A stretch of DNA of 64,000 nt from Sporocytophaga sp. (GTDB lineage: Bacteria > Bacteroidota > Bacteroidia > Cytophagales > Cytophagaceae), in NCBI GenBank assembly GCA_024707265.1, contig JANQAB010000002.1:702188-766187 (forward strand), in the 5' to 3' direction. Below the pieces are notes generated by a model. It worked only from the letters and a program-made list of their open reading frames with translations, was not told the origin of the DNA and searched no databases. This document shows positions 1 to 9,626 of the stretch, piece after piece. Position 1 is the stretch's first letter. Every line of letters begins with the position of its first letter. The position numbers and the translations under genes are program-made.

Positions 1-49
1 TTAGGTGATCAGATTCTAGCGCTGTCTTCTATAGTATATACTGATAGTC

Positions 50-1483
50 ATGTTTGAAAGAATAATAGAGAGTATTATGTTCAAAAAGAAGAGACATCTT
101 CTTCCTATTCTTTTGGCGACCTTTGTTTCATTACAACTTTTCGGACAAGGCACTTCAAAAGTAATAAATGATATTACCCAGTTAAACCCAATCAAAGTAA
201 ATGCAATCATTTCTCCTGAAAGTACACAAGAGATCATTGATGCAGTAAAAACTCATAATGGACCTGTTTCAGTTGGTGGAGGTCGTTTCAGCATGGGAGG
301 TCAAACAGCGACAGAACAGGCATTGCAAATAGACATGAGGAGCTTTGACAGTATCATCTTCTTTTCTAAAGAGAATAAAGAAATTACAGTTCAAGCAGGA
401 ATAACCTGGAGAAAAATTCAAGAGTTTGTTGATCCATACAACTTGTCAGTAAAAATAATGCAGACCTATGCCAACTTCACGGTTGGAGGTTCATTAAGTG
501 TTAATGTTCATGGAAGATACATTGGAGGAGGACCTATTGTTTTATCTGTAAAAGAAATAAAAATAATTTTAGCTAATGGCGATTTAATAACGGCAAGTCC
601 CACAGAGAATAAGGATGTATTTTATGGAGCAATTGGTGGCTATGGTGGACTGGGAGTGATTGTTCAGGCAACATTATTTTTAACTGATAATGATAAAGTA
701 GAACGGACAGACAAAGTTCTTTTAATTAAAGAATATAAACAGTTTTTTGTAGACAATATAAGAAGTGATTCTTTAGTTGTTTTTCATAATGCCGATATCT
801 ATCCAAATCGATATAAAAAAGTAAGAGAAATTTCTTATAGGAAAACACCAAGAGCCGTTACGGTAAGCTATAGATTGAAACCTCATGATAAAAAATACAG
901 GTTCAACAAGTTCGCTTTTAAAGTAGTCTCAGAATTCCCGGCTGGAAAATGGTTGAGACAGCATTTTATGGAGCCCTTTTTATATATGGGTAAACCAGTG
1001 GAGTGGAGAAATTACGAAGCGAGTTATAATGTTCTTGAATTAGAGCCCAAGTCAAGGGAAAAATCAACTTATGTTCTTCAGGAATATTTTGTGCCGATAG
1101 AGAAGTTTGACGCTTTTTATCCATTAATGTCCTGTATTTTAAGGAAGAATAATGTAAACGTGATTAATATATCTATACGACATGCAAAGCAGGATCCGGG
1201 TACAATGCTTGCCTGGGCAAGGACAGAAGTATTTGCTTTTGTACTTTACTACAAACAAGGAACGACACAAGCTAATAAAGAAGAAGTAAAAAAGTGGACA
1301 CAACAATTGATTGATGCATCTATTTCATGTGAGGGTACCTATTATCTGCCTTATCAAATCCATGCAACAAATGAGCAATTCTTAAAAGCATATCTCAACG
1401 CTGATAATTTTTTCAAACTTAAAAAGCAACTTGATCCGACAAATAAATTCAGGAATAAGTTATGGGATACTTATTACAAATGA
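50..1483 (+). CDS. Secreted FAD-linked oxidase (PCMH-type FAD-binding domain)
   Basis: The protein has an N-terminal signal peptide (a KKKR cluster, then a hydrophobic stretch ending in LFGQ) and a FAD-binding type 4 domain. The VSVGGGRFSMGG segment (about residues 74-85) and GGSLSVNVHGR (about 146-156) are the usual pyrophosphate-binding and covalent-flavin-type motifs of this superfamily. The C-terminal region resembles sugar-lactone or alditol oxidases. The likely role is oxidation of a small polyol or lactone in the periplasm; the substrate cannot be read. An in-frame ATG at 77 gives a cleaner signal peptide than the ATG at 50 and may be the true start. It stands alone, with no operon partner. 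Confidence 0.8.
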   Translation: MFERIIESIMFKKKRHLLPILLATFVSLQLFGQGTSKVINDITQLNPIKVNAIISPESTQEIIDAVKTHNGPVSVGGGRFSMGGQTATEQALQIDMRSFDSIIFFSKENKEITVQAGITWRKIQEFVDPYNLSVKIMQTYANFTVGGSLSVNVHGRYIGGGPIVLSVKEIKIILANGDLITASPTENKDVFYGAIGGYGGLGVIVQATLFLTDNDKVERTDKVLLIKEYKQFFVDNIRSDSLVVFHNADIYPNRYKKVREISYRKTPRAVTVSYRLKPHDKKYRFNKFAFKVVSEFPAGKWLRQHFMEPFLYMGKPVEWRNYEASYNVLELEPKSREKSTYVLQEYFVPIEKFDAFYPLMSCILRKNNVNVINISIRHAKQDPGTMLAWARTEVFAFVLYYKQGTTQANKEEVKKWTQQLIDASISCEGTYYLPYQIHATNEQFLKAYLNADNFFKLKKQLDPTNKFRNKLWDTYYK

Positions 1484-1710
1484 CAATGTTTGATTGAGTG
1501 AAGGCAAATACGAATTTCAAGTGGAAGTTTATAAGTAATATTTTCCTGGATTTATTTTCAGGAATTTGCACATATTCAAAAAACAATGACCTGAAAGTTG
1601 GAATACATTCAAATTTTCGGCACATACGGATAAAAATATGTTGCTTATAAAATTCTGGTTCTTAACTTGTAAATCATAAGTTTTAAATTCAATCTTTAAA
1701 ATAAAAAAAT

Positions 1711-2094
1711 ATGGCAAAAACAGATTTTAAGAGTATTGATGAATATCAGGTTGGATTCCCTTTAGAGATTCAGGAAAGGATGCAAACTATTCGTAAAATA
1801 ATTCATGAAATCGTTCCTGAAGTTGAAGAAGCGATCAGTTATCAAATACCGTGTTTTAAGTACAATGGATATTTGATCTACTATGCAGCTTTTCCAAATC
1901 ATATTTCACTTTCAAATCCTTTTAGCGCTGAATTTTTAAAAGAATTTGAAAACGATCTTAAAAATTATAAAGTTTCTAAAGCGGTAATTCAATTACCGAA
2001 TAATGATAGTCTTCCTTTAGATATGATTACTAAGATGATTAAATTTAGAAAGCAGGAAAACGAGCAGAAGCTGAAATCAAAAAGTAAGAAGTGA
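1711..2094 (+). CDS. DUF1801 (YdhG-like) domain protein
   Basis: This 127-residue cytoplasmic protein matches the DUF1801/YdhG fold: an N-terminal YQ-x(4)-PLEIQERMQTIR helix, the SYQIPCFKYNG strand pair near residues 43-53, and YYAAFPNHISL. Members are called putative iron chaperones in some bacteria (the Fra/YdhG group), but the biochemical role is poorly established, so I give the family only. The C-terminus is lysine-rich. It is 24 bp upstream of a DUF2200 gene on the same strand; the two small stress-type proteins may be cotranscribed. Confidence 0.85.
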   Translation: MAKTDFKSIDEYQVGFPLEIQERMQTIRKIIHEIVPEVEEAISYQIPCFKYNGYLIYYAAFPNHISLSNPFSAEFLKEFENDLKNYKVSKAVIQLPNNDSLPLDMITKMIKFRKQENEQKLKSKSKK

Positions 2095-2118
2095 GGTAAA
2101 TATCAAAAAACTTAAACG

Positions 2119-2469
2119 ATGAAAAATACAAGAGTATTTAAAATGTCTTTTGCCAGTGTCTATCCCCATTATATAACTAAAGCGGAGAAGAAGGGACGTA
2201 CAAAAGCAGAATTGGATGAAATTATTTTTTGGCTTACAGGTTATGATCAGCAAGCATTGCAATTAATAATCGATAATAAAATTGATTTTGAAACCTTTTT
2301 TGCCCAGGCCCCACAATTGAATCCCAATGTTTCTAAAATAACAGGTGTAATTTGTGGCTATCGTGTGGAAGAGATTGAAGATGAATTGATGCAAAAGATC
2401 CGCTATTTAGATAAGCTGGTTGATGAATTGGCAAAGGGAAAGGCAATGGAAAAGATTTTAAGGAAGTAA
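2119..2469 (+). CDS. DUF2200 family protein
   Basis: The 116-residue product matches DUF2200 over its full length. The conserved features are [20 protein letters not shown] at the N-terminus, [10 protein letters not shown] near residues 34-43, and the PQLNPN...[15 protein letters not shown] block. It has no signal peptide or membrane segment. The function of the family is unknown; it is usually a single-copy cytoplasmic protein. The gene follows the DUF1801 gene by 24 bp and precedes a 140-bp gap with no clear signal. Confidence 0.88.
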   Translation: MKNTRVFKMSFASVYPHYITKAEKKGRTKAELDEIIFWLTGYDQQALQLIIDNKIDFETFFAQAPQLNPNVSKITGVICGYRVEEIEDELMQKIRYLDKLVDELAKGKAMEKILRK

Positions 2470-2611
2470 TGAAGAATTGATTTAGTGAGTTTAAGCGAAG
2501 CTAAATTGGTATAAAGATTTTTGTTGTGTTAGCAATCTAGGTGCTGAGCCCAACTATAACCAAGACCTTAACGTATTTGAGATGAAAGTAGTGATATCTA
2601 ATTCACTGTGA

Positions 2612-4159
2612 ATGTTTTTTTACTATTCATTTTATTTATCTTTTATGAATTACATTTTATTTATTTTCCTGTTATTTTTTTCTTCTAATCAGATATTTGG
2701 ACAATCTATAATTCCTGATGAAAGTTTTGGTAATAAAGGATTACTTACTTTAAATATTGATAATTACCCTTCTTTTGGAAGCAGCATTGCTACAGACGAT
2801 GAGGGCCGGATGTTAGTTGCCGGTTATATCTCAGGTTACAGCGTTCCCGATGGTAACAGTGGATTTATAGCCCGGTATTCTTCTTCCGGAGTCCTTGAGG
2901 AATCATTTGGAGAAAATGGTATAGCTCGGATACAAGTGGATGGTCAGAGCATTATTCATGATATTAAAGTTCATAAAGGATATATTATTTTTTCCGGAAT
3001 AATTTATCATTCAACTGGAAATACAGCAGAACTCTATATAGGAAGATTAACTTCTACAGGAGCGTTTGATACTTCTTTTGGTAATAATGGATTGGTAAAA
3101 AGCGGACTTTCTTCCTATATTCTTAGTTGCGGTCAAACATCTGTAAATGTTAATGAATCAGATGAGATAACCGGATTATGGTACAATAAAGAAAAAGTCA
3201 TTTACGTCAATCGATATAAGTGGAACGGGCTACCTGATGTAGATTTTAATAACACGGGAAAGTTAGTTCACAATAATTATGTATGTACAGTTTTTTGTAA
3301 ACCTACATATTGCAGGAATGCCAATAATGACATTCTGCTTGCCGGTGCAAAGATGGTGGATAATGTAAATTATGTGTACGAAACTTTTGTCAGCCTCTAT
3401 AGTAATTCCGGTAGCTTTATCCGGGAAATTAATATTGGTGATCTTGGCTTCACTCAGGTTGTTAAAGCTGACAATAATGGCAACTGGTATCTTGCCTGTA
3501 TAAATTTTGCTGATTATACTCCCTACATATATATATCAAGACTAAAGCCCGATGGTACTTTAGATGAGTCCTTTGGGCAAAACGGAAAGACTACAGTCAA
3601 TATTACTAAAAAGGTATTTTCTATTTCTGATATGATTATTCAAGGGAACTACATATACATGTCCGGGCAAACGGTTAATGAAACGGATTTATTTGCTGTA
3701 GCAATTACAACAGATGGAGAACCGGATCAGAATTTCGGAGAGAATGGTGTTTTACTTAAGCAGATCAGAAACAAAAACAATGCAGTACAACTACTTTTGA
3801 ATGATGGCGGAAAGGATATGTATTTATGTGGTTATACCTACAATGCAATGGAAGAGTCGTCTTTATTGGTATTAAAATATACAATGGACGATGTTCCCCT
3901 TTCTCTTCAAAAATCGAACACCAATTTTTCAGTTTCTCTCTACCCTAATCCTTGTGAGGAAACATTACATCTTTCGTTTAATAGTTCGAAGGCACGTGTG
4001 ATAAAAATTATCGATAACAAAGGTATGGTTGTGCACAAGCTGAGTGCTTTTAGTATAGAGGAAGCTATAAATCTAAAAAGTTTTCTTGCTGGTGTTTATT
4101 TCATCTTAATAGAAGATGAAGCAGGTATATGTGCTAAACATACATTTGTTAAAAAATAA
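2612..4159 (+). CDS. Secreted delta-60 repeat protein with T9SS sorting domain
   Basis: A very hydrophobic signal peptide (a start at the in-frame ATG at 2645 would be cleaner) is followed by repeated delta-60 units. Each unit carries a D/E-x-SFG-x-NG signature (for example DESFGNKG, EESFGENG, DTSFGNNG, DESFGQNG, DQNFGENG) spaced about 50-60 residues apart, which predicts a beta-propeller. The last 80 residues are a typical type A T9SS sorting domain: SLYPNPCEETLHL, then an IIDNKG strand and a GVYFI strand. The protein is therefore predicted to cross the outer membrane through the type IX system and be released or anchored at the surface. Its ligand is unknown. Confidence 0.88.
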   Translation: MFFYYSFYLSFMNYILFIFLLFFSSNQIFGQSIIPDESFGNKGLLTLNIDNYPSFGSSIATDDEGRMLVAGYISGYSVPDGNSGFIARYSSSGVLEESFGENGIARIQVDGQSIIHDIKVHKGYIIFSGIIYHSTGNTAELYIGRLTSTGAFDTSFGNNGLVKSGLSSYILSCGQTSVNVNESDEITGLWYNKEKVIYVNRYKWNGLPDVDFNNTGKLVHNNYVCTVFCKPTYCRNANNDILLAGAKMVDNVNYVYETFVSLYSNSGSFIREINIGDLGFTQVVKADNNGNWYLACINFADYTPYIYISRLKPDGTLDESFGQNGKTTVNITKKVFSISDMIIQGNYIYMSGQTVNETDLFAVAITTDGEPDQNFGENGVLLKQIRNKNNAVQLLLNDGGKDMYLCGYTYNAMEESSLLVLKYTMDDVPLSLQKSNTNFSVSLYPNPCEETLHLSFNSSKARVIKIIDNKGMVVHKLSAFSIEEAINLKSFLAGVYFILIEDEAGICAKHTFVKK

Positions 4160-4218
4160 ATAAAAAGTATAGCACCAGAATTGTAGCAAAAATGGCGTGC
4201 TAGATAATTATTAGAGTT

Positions 4219-4845
4219 ATGAAATTTGTTGTTATATCAGATTCTCATGGTCAGCATCGAAGCCTGGAACTTCCTAAAGGAGATGTAGTAATCCACGCTG
4301 GTGATATAAGTCGACGTGGAGGTGAAGATGAAATTAAAGATTTTCTGGATTGGTTCAGTAAGCTTGATTTTGAACATAAGATATTTATTGCAGGAAATCA
4401 TGATTTCTTTTTTGAGAGAAATTCTGATAAACAAATTACAAGCATCGTTCCTCCTGATGTTTTCTACTTATGTGATAGTGGCGTTATTATAAATGGTATA
4501 AAAATTTGGGGTTCTCCTATAACGCCCTGGTTTCATAACTGGGCTTTTAACCGCCATCGGGGAGAATTAATCAACAAGCATTGGGCGTTGATCCCACCAG
4601 ATACAGATATTTTAGTTACTCATGGTCCTGCATTTGGAATGCTTGATCATACTACAAGAGGACAAAATGTTGGCTGCGAAGACTTGTTAAATAAAATATA
4701 TGAGGTGAGGCCTAAAGTACATATTTGCGGACATATTCATGAAGCTTATGGGGAAGTGGACTCATCGGGAATAAAGTTTATTAATGCATCTGTGATAGAT
4801 GAAAATTATTTTTTGAAAAATGAGCCAATAATTTTTGAAATATAA
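4219..4845 (+). CDS. Calcineurin-like metallophosphoesterase
   Basis: This 208-residue protein has all the metal-binding motifs of the calcineurin-like superfamily in order: DSHGQH near residues 8-13, HAGDIS near 26-31, AGNHDFFF near 58-65, VTHGPAFG near 135-142 and CGHIHEAYG near 172-180. It is a compact cytoplasmic enzyme, close to the Ser/Thr phosphatase or cyclic-nucleotide phosphodiesterase group; the true substrate cannot be inferred. The gene starts 59 bp after the delta-60 gene and has no clear partner. Confidence 0.88.
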   Translation: MKFVVISDSHGQHRSLELPKGDVVIHAGDISRRGGEDEIKDFLDWFSKLDFEHKIFIAGNHDFFFERNSDKQITSIVPPDVFYLCDSGVIINGIKIWGSPITPWFHNWAFNRHRGELINKHWALIPPDTDILVTHGPAFGMLDHTTRGQNVGCEDLLNKIYEVRPKVHICGHIHEAYGEVDSSGIKFINASVIDENYFLKNEPIIFEI

Positions 4846-5273
4846 GATATAACAGATACTCTTAAAGTATAAAGACAGACTTATACCAAAATGCACTAAA
4901 GATTAGGAAACTCGGCCTCTTGCGTGGCCTCAAACATCAAAATTTTTTGGCTGCTTCTCTCACTGAAATTTCTTAACGCAATTTCCTCAAGCCCCATCCT
5001 ATAAGCCAACGAGAACTAAATCATTAATCCTATTATTGTATTATAGTATATTTGAATGAGATCACATCAGATAAATCGGAAAATCAGTTTTGGTCTAGAA
5101 TGAGCAGAACTGAAAGATACTTAGGTTATTTTTCCCAATACTAAAAAGTATAATAGCAAAAAGAGTTTTGTAAATGATGGCTCAACGTTCGTAAACTCGC
5201 AACCTACAATGATTAAACGTCCTGAATTTGAATGATATTTTTATCTACTTATGCGGCAAAAATATAACAACAC
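4846..5273. other. Intergenic stretch with a possible 33-codon ORF remnant
   Basis: About 430 bp lie here without a normal gene. On the minus strand, 4997 to 4896 reads as a 33-codon ORF (begins MGLEEIALRNF, ends EAEFPNL) that looks like the C-terminal piece of a lost protein. I do not recognise it, and there is no upstream continuation. The rest is AT-rich and probably includes the promoter of the gene at 5274; no convincing TAnnTTTG box stands out. Confidence 0.3.
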
Positions 5274-6734
5274 ATGGTAAAAACTTTAAAGAAAGGACTA
5301 GCGGCAGCATTAATGGTGTCCGCTTCCATCATGGCTCATGGCCAGGCAACAAGGCTTCAGTTTCCAAATCCTAACCTAATCAAAGAATGGGGATTTTCAG
5401 TTACAGAATACAATGGGTACTCTCTTGTTGGTTCTGAATTCGGAAATGGTTTAAACGTATTTAAAAACAATCAACTTTTGTTCCAGGCTTCAGGTCCGGG
5501 CACAGGTTTGTTTGGCTACTCAAACAGCATGAACGGTTCCTGGATTGCAGCAGGTGCACCACAAACAGGTAATGCCAATCAAGGCGCAGTTTATCTTTCA
5601 AAGCATTTAAACGGAAATCCTCAGAACAATTTTAATACAGTTATTACTGCATTGAATCCCGGAGCACATGACCAGTTTGGACGTGCAGTGGATATTCATG
5701 ATAACTGGATGGTGGTAGGAGCTCCTAATGTAAGTAATTCTCATCATGGAGGATATATAGAAATCTGGAATTTTGTTAACAATGCCTGGGTAAGACACAC
5801 TGTAATTGCCAATGGTTCCGGTAATACTGATGCTGACTTTGGTATTTCGGTAGCTATCAGAGGTAACAAAATAGTAGTAGGTGCTCCTGGTGACCACTCA
5901 ATTTACATTTACAAATATCAGAATAATGTATGGAGTCTTGAGCAAGGATATGCTCCAAATCCTGCAACATGGGGAATACCTTTGTATGACCCATATTCAG
6001 GTTATACCTATTTAACAAGTTTTGGTTATGATGTTGACATAACAGATAACCATGTAATTGCGGGAGATCCATCTGCCAGAAAAGCAGCTGTGCTTGTTTT
6101 CCAGAACAATCTTTGGAGTTTGAAAAGTACATTGGTGCCTTCTGTAACATCGGGAACTGGTACAGGAGATAGATTCGGACATTCAGTAGCAATCCAATAC
6201 AACAGAGCAGTGGTTGGTGCACCAAGGGGAGCCAGCGCTGGTCCTAATCCTGAGCAAGGAAAGGTATACTTGTATACAGATGAAGGAGGTTATAAATACA
6301 AAGGAATTATGAATGTTGGCAATCCTTCCAATCTCGTAGCAAGAGCTTTGGGATATTCAGTTGCTATTGACAGTGACAATGTTCTTGCAGGAGCGTCCAA
6401 TTCTGATAACCTTCTTACAATTGGTAATGAAGGAGCTGCCTTCAGAATGCCTTTCTATCAGTATGTTCCATTTAGAGCAGCTCATGATTTTGAGTTTATT
6501 TCAGAAACAGCAGGTAAAGCTGTCATGTACCCTAACCCGGTTTCAGGAGAAGAGGTTAAATTGAATAACAACCTATCAGTGGTTTCAGCAGAAGCTGTAT
6601 CTATTTTGGGTGAAACAATTCCTCTTTCTGTTACTGAAGGAACAATCAATGTTAGTTCTCTGAAAAAAGGTATTTACAATATCAAAATCAAGACTGATAC
6701 TGAAATATTAACAGAGAAGCTGGTGGTTGAATAA
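5274..6734 (+). CDS. Secreted FG-GAP-type beta-propeller protein with T9SS sorting domain
   Basis: A signal peptide (MVKTLKKGL, then a small-residue core ending at HGQA) precedes seven or so FG-GAP-like repeats. Each has a D-x-FG-x-(S/A)V block followed by a V-x-GAP strand, for example DQFGRAVDI with MVVGAPN, and DRFGHSVAI with AVVGAPRG. The C-terminal 80 residues form a type A T9SS sorting domain (AVMYPNPVSGEEV, later KKGIYNIKI). It is a predicted cell-surface or secreted propeller protein, possibly an adhesin or carbohydrate-binding factor. It is monocistronic and ends just before a large inverted repeat. Confidence 0.87.
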   Translation: MVKTLKKGLAAALMVSASIMAHGQATRLQFPNPNLIKEWGFSVTEYNGYSLVGSEFGNGLNVFKNNQLLFQASGPGTGLFGYSNSMNGSWIAAGAPQTGNANQGAVYLSKHLNGNPQNNFNTVITALNPGAHDQFGRAVDIHDNWMVVGAPNVSNSHHGGYIEIWNFVNNAWVRHTVIANGSGNTDADFGISVAIRGNKIVVGAPGDHSIYIYKYQNNVWSLEQGYAPNPATWGIPLYDPYSGYTYLTSFGYDVDITDNHVIAGDPSARKAAVLVFQNNLWSLKSTLVPSVTSGTGTGDRFGHSVAIQYNRAVVGAPRGASAGPNPEQGKVYLYTDEGGYKYKGIMNVGNPSNLVARALGYSVAIDSDNVLAGASNSDNLLTIGNEGAAFRMPFYQYVPFRAAHDFEFISETAGKAVMYPNPVSGEEVKLNNNLSVVSAEAVSILGETIPLSVTEGTINVSSLKKGIYNIKIKTDTEILTEKLVVE

Positions 6735-6776
6735 TACAATTGCTTTGTAGGATATACATTCTACTTCCTTTATAAT

Positions 6777-6970
6777 ATAGCCGTCAACTTAAGATTGTTT
6801 GATATAAATTAGAATGCTACTTTGTCCTCCGAGCCTTGTAAAGGACGATAATATAGACAACTAATTCAATTTATATCAAACTCTGCGAGCTGAAATTTCT
6901 TTTATATGAACATTCAAATAATTCAGAGTTTCAGAAAAGTCAAAGATAAAATCTTTAGGTTGACGGCTAT
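6777..6970. repeat. Nested inverted repeat, about 195 bp (MITE-like)
   Basis: Three nested pairs of complementary arms lie between two convergent genes. The outer arms (6777-6795 and 6951-6970) share 12 perfect bases, ATAGCCGTCAAC, plus a partly matching tail. The middle arms (6797-6810 and 6868-6881) pair over 14 of 14 bases, GTTTGATATAAATT. The inner arms are GTCCT at 6824 and AGGAC at 6842. The segment has no ORF. It could be a non-autonomous palindromic element or a long bidirectional terminator; the large size favours an element. Confidence 0.55.
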
Positions 6971-6999
6971 TAAAGTTTATGTCCTTTAGGTAAGTGAAA

Positions 7000-7941
7000 T
7001 TAATTTACCTGAATGATTACATTTCCCTTTTTATGCCCTGATTCAACATATCTATGAGCTTCTGCAATTTGTTCTAATGGATAACAGCGATCAATAACGG
7101 ATTTAAATTTTCCTGTTTCGGACAGTTTCTTTAATAACAGCAGACCTTCTATTGAAAATGCAGGTCTTCCGTCATCAATTGAAATGTATTTACCATTTAT
7201 TACAAGACTTTTCAGGCATTTTGATTTTAACTTTTTTCTATCAATCATACCTCCGGGAACGGCATCGAATATAATGTCATATAATTCTCCCAGGTTTGTG
7301 AAATCTTCTTTAGTATAATCTATAACAACATTTGCCCCCAGAGATTTAACTAATTCCAGATTTGATGTACTGCAGATGCCCGTAACATAAGCACCATAGT
7401 ACTTCGCCAGTTGCACAAGTGACGTTCCGATAGATCCGGAAGCACCATATATCAAAATTTTTTGGCCTGGTAGTATTCGGGCTTTTTTAAGAAAATGCAA
7501 AGCAATGCCACCTCCAAATGGTATAGCTGCACTTTCCTCAAAAGTTTTATTTGATGGTTTATGTACAATAAAACTATCTTCCGGAAGACATTTAAATTCG
7601 GCATAGGTTCCCATATTGGGCTTCATTGGAGACTTGATGGTTACTCCAAATATTTGTTCTCCTTTTTTAAATTTTTTAACATCCTCCCCAATCGATTCTA
7701 TTTCTCCGGCCAGAATTAACCCAAGTATCGGATTTCTGGGTTTTGAAAAACCAATGGCCAGCTTCATCATTAACCTCATAATTCCGGGGACTTTGCAGCC
7801 TCTTATTATAATGTCACTACCTGTTATTGAGGTTGCTTTGATTCTTATACAAACTTCATTTTTTTTAGGTACCGGTTTGTCTAATTCCTGTAGTTGAAGA
7901 ACATCAGGATTTCCATATCGGGTGCATACTATGGCTTTCAT
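7000..7941 (-). CDS. Zinc-independent MDR alcohol dehydrogenase / quinone oxidoreductase
   Basis: This 313-residue medium-chain dehydrogenase/reductase has an N-terminal GroES-like half (GNPDVLQLQE, later GLILAGEIESIG) and a Rossmann half with the nucleotide-binding motif YGASGSIGTSLVQLAKYYGA near residues 163-182. The catalytic zinc ligands of true alcohol dehydrogenases are absent, which places it with the NAD(P)H:quinone or enoyl reductases. It probably reduces a small reactive carbonyl or quinone in the cytoplasm. It is monocistronic, facing the preceding gene across the inverted repeat. Confidence 0.85.
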   Translation of the reverse strand: MKAIVCTRYGNPDVLQLQELDKPVPKKNEVCIRIKATSITGSDIIIRGCKVPGIMRLMMKLAIGFSKPRNPILGLILAGEIESIGEDVKKFKKGEQIFGVTIKSPMKPNMGTYAEFKCLPEDSFIVHKPSNKTFEESAAIPFGGGIALHFLKKARILPGQKILIYGASGSIGTSLVQLAKYYGAYVTGICSTSNLELVKSLGANVVIDYTKEDFTNLGELYDIIFDAVPGGMIDRKKLKSKCLKSLVINGKYISIDDGRPAFSIEGLLLLKKLSETGKFKSVIDRCYPLEQIAEAHRYVESGHKKGNVIIQVN

Positions 7942-8237
7942 TTTTTTTATTTTTTTAATGCCCTACATTGGGTTAAATTCATATATTTTGATTCCCAGAG
8001 TTTTAGGAAGGTAATTTAATCGGTTATTCCCTTATTTTATATTTTATTCAAAAATAAATGACTTTTAATTTCAGGTAAGGCTTCAGGTTTTAACCTTCTA
8101 ATGATTATGTTTTTTAATATGGGTTATCGGATTTTTTTTAAAATGAAATTTTTAAAAGCTACTGACATAATGCTGTCACTTGCCCCTCTTTTCTTTGTGA
8201 CATCATTTAAACATTTAACATCTAAAACTTTAAACAC

Positions 8238-8723
8238 ATGGAAAATACAGTAGTTAATAATCAGGAAGTTGTAATCAGTGCTAACCAGCTTTTAGGTCAG
8301 TGGCAAGGTCATCGCAGATTAACACGTCGAGTTATAGAAGCCTTTCCGGAAGACAAGTTGTTTAATTATTCCATTGGAGGAATGCGTACCTTTTCTGCTC
8401 TTGTTATGGAAATGATAGAAATAGCTTATCCGGGTACACAAGGGATGATCGATGGGAACTGGAAGGATGAAGTGAAGGAAAAACCTAAAACCAAGGAAGA
8501 GCTCCTCCAACTATGGGATGTTGTAACTGAAAGAATTGACAGATTATGGCCGTTGATTCCGATTGAAAGGTTTCAGACAGTAGAGGCAGCCTTCGGACTG
8601 TATGAAGATGCTTTATATTCTACAGTTCTCTATTTTATCGACAATGAAATCCATCACAGAGGGCAGGGGTATGTTTACCTTAGATCATTGGGAGTTGAGC
8701 CTCCTGCATTTTATGAAAGATAA
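8238..8723 (+). CDS. DinB family protein
   Basis: The 161-residue product is a four-helix DinB/YfiT-like protein: the first helix has LLGQWQGHRRLTRRVIE, the middle has FSALVMEMIEIA, and the last has the NEIHHRGQGYVYLRSLG segment that carries the conserved histidine metal ligands. Usual DinB proteins have a histidine in the second helix; here it is replaced by acidic residues (EMIE), so metal binding may be altered. The family includes bacillithiol-dependent transferases and damage-inducible proteins of unknown role. A strong stem-loop follows the gene. Confidence 0.82.
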   Translation: MENTVVNNQEVVISANQLLGQWQGHRRLTRRVIEAFPEDKLFNYSIGGMRTFSALVMEMIEIAYPGTQGMIDGNWKDEVKEKPKTKEELLQLWDVVTERIDRLWPLIPIERFQTVEAAFGLYEDALYSTVLYFIDNEIHHRGQGYVYLRSLGVEPPAFYER

Positions 8724-8740
8724 TTTGTAAGAAAATATGG

Positions 8741-8779
8741 AAGATATCCTAATGTTCATTTCTTTAGGATATCTTTATT
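8741..8779 (+). terminator. Stem-loop terminator after the DinB gene
   Basis: A perfect 12-bp stem (AAGATATCCTAA pairing with TTAGGATATCTT at 8764-8775) encloses an 11-base loop and is followed by a short T-rich tail. It sits 18 bp past the stop codon. Confidence 0.7.
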
Positions 8780-8827
8780 CAAGTAATCTGATACAATTCA
8801 CTATTGTTAATTGAATCTTGATGGCAT

Positions 8828-9241
8828 ATGGCAAAAACAAAAGTTGTCGGAGAGACAAAAGATGCAGGGTTTCAATTTGGCCTGAGGAAAACATTCCATA
8901 TTTCTTTTGAAGAAGTATGGAATGTTTTGTTTTCTTTAAATGGACTTAAAATGTGGCTTGGTTCTCTTGATACTGAGTTATCAGAGAAGCAGGTCTATAA
9001 AACGAAAGATGGAATAGAAGGGGAGATAAGACTTATAAAAGTTCATTCACATATAAGACTTACCTGGAAGAAAAAAGGATGGGATAATGTATCACAGCTT
9101 CAGGTAAGGGTTATGAACACTGATGGAAGACAGTAATAGGTTTTCATCAGGATCATTTATCTGATGGCAACCAAAGAAATGAAAGACCATTGGAATAAAG
9201 TGATGGAAAAGATCTCAAGGGAGCTGGAAAAAAAATCTTAG
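8828..9241 (+). pseudogene. SRPBCC/AHSA1 (START-like) protein, frame-disrupted C-terminus
   Basis: Residues 1-102 are an SRPBCC/activator-of-Hsp90-like domain (FGLRKTFHISFEEVWNVLFS, then GLKMWLG, IRLTWKKKGWD). The frame stops at 9134, but the expected family tail continues. In another frame 9130-9162 reads TVIGFHQDHLS, and from 9164 the original frame resumes with ATKEMKDHWNKVMEKISREL and stops at 9239-9241. Two compensating shifts therefore split the last 35 codons. The total span is a multiple of three. It may be genuine decay or two read errors. The next gene starts 3 bp later, which suggests an operon. Confidence 0.7.
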
Positions 9242-9244
9242 AAT

Positions 9245-9556
9245 ATGATTGTTGTTAAAGTTACTTATGCTGTAAAGCCTGAGTTCGCAGGTAAAAACAG
9301 GGAAAACATTGCATTGTTTTTAGAGGATTTCAGTCACTTGAATGCTGAAGACTTTCGGTATAATGTATATGAAAGCGAAGACGGGAAAACGTTTATGCAT
9401 TTATCTCACTATAGAAATGAAGCGATTCAGAAAGAACTATTAAATGTGCCATCATTTAAATCATTTCAGAAGCAAAGAGACGAAAGCGGATTAGAAGTGG
9501 AGCCTAAGATAGAAGTTTTGAATATGGTAGGTGCAGCCCATCTTATTTTCAATTAA
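9245..9556 (+). CDS. Putative monooxygenase-like (ABM-type) small protein
   Basis: This 103-residue protein has the dimeric alpha-beta barrel pattern of the antibiotic-biosynthesis monooxygenase group: VVKVTYAVKPEFAGKNRENI, then NVYESEDGKTFMHLSHYRNE, then FKSFQKQRDESGLE. Such proteins are often small quinol or polyketide monooxygenases or heme-degrading enzymes, but the active-site residues are not diagnostic, so no reaction is assigned. It starts 3 bp after the broken START-domain gene and is probably cotranscribed with it. Confidence 0.65.
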   Translation: MIVVKVTYAVKPEFAGKNRENIALFLEDFSHLNAEDFRYNVYESEDGKTFMHLSHYRNEAIQKELLNVPSFKSFQKQRDESGLEVEPKIEVLNMVGAAHLIFN

Positions 9557-9626
9557 AATAAACCTCCCTCTTCAGTGCTGAGCGTGGGAAGTATAGTATA
9601 GTACGAATCATTACTAATAGACATAA

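Noticed and set aside
5607-6225. Two minus-strand ORFs within the FG-GAP protein gene
   Set aside because: They are antisense shadows of a repeat-rich gene with a signal peptide and T9SS domain.
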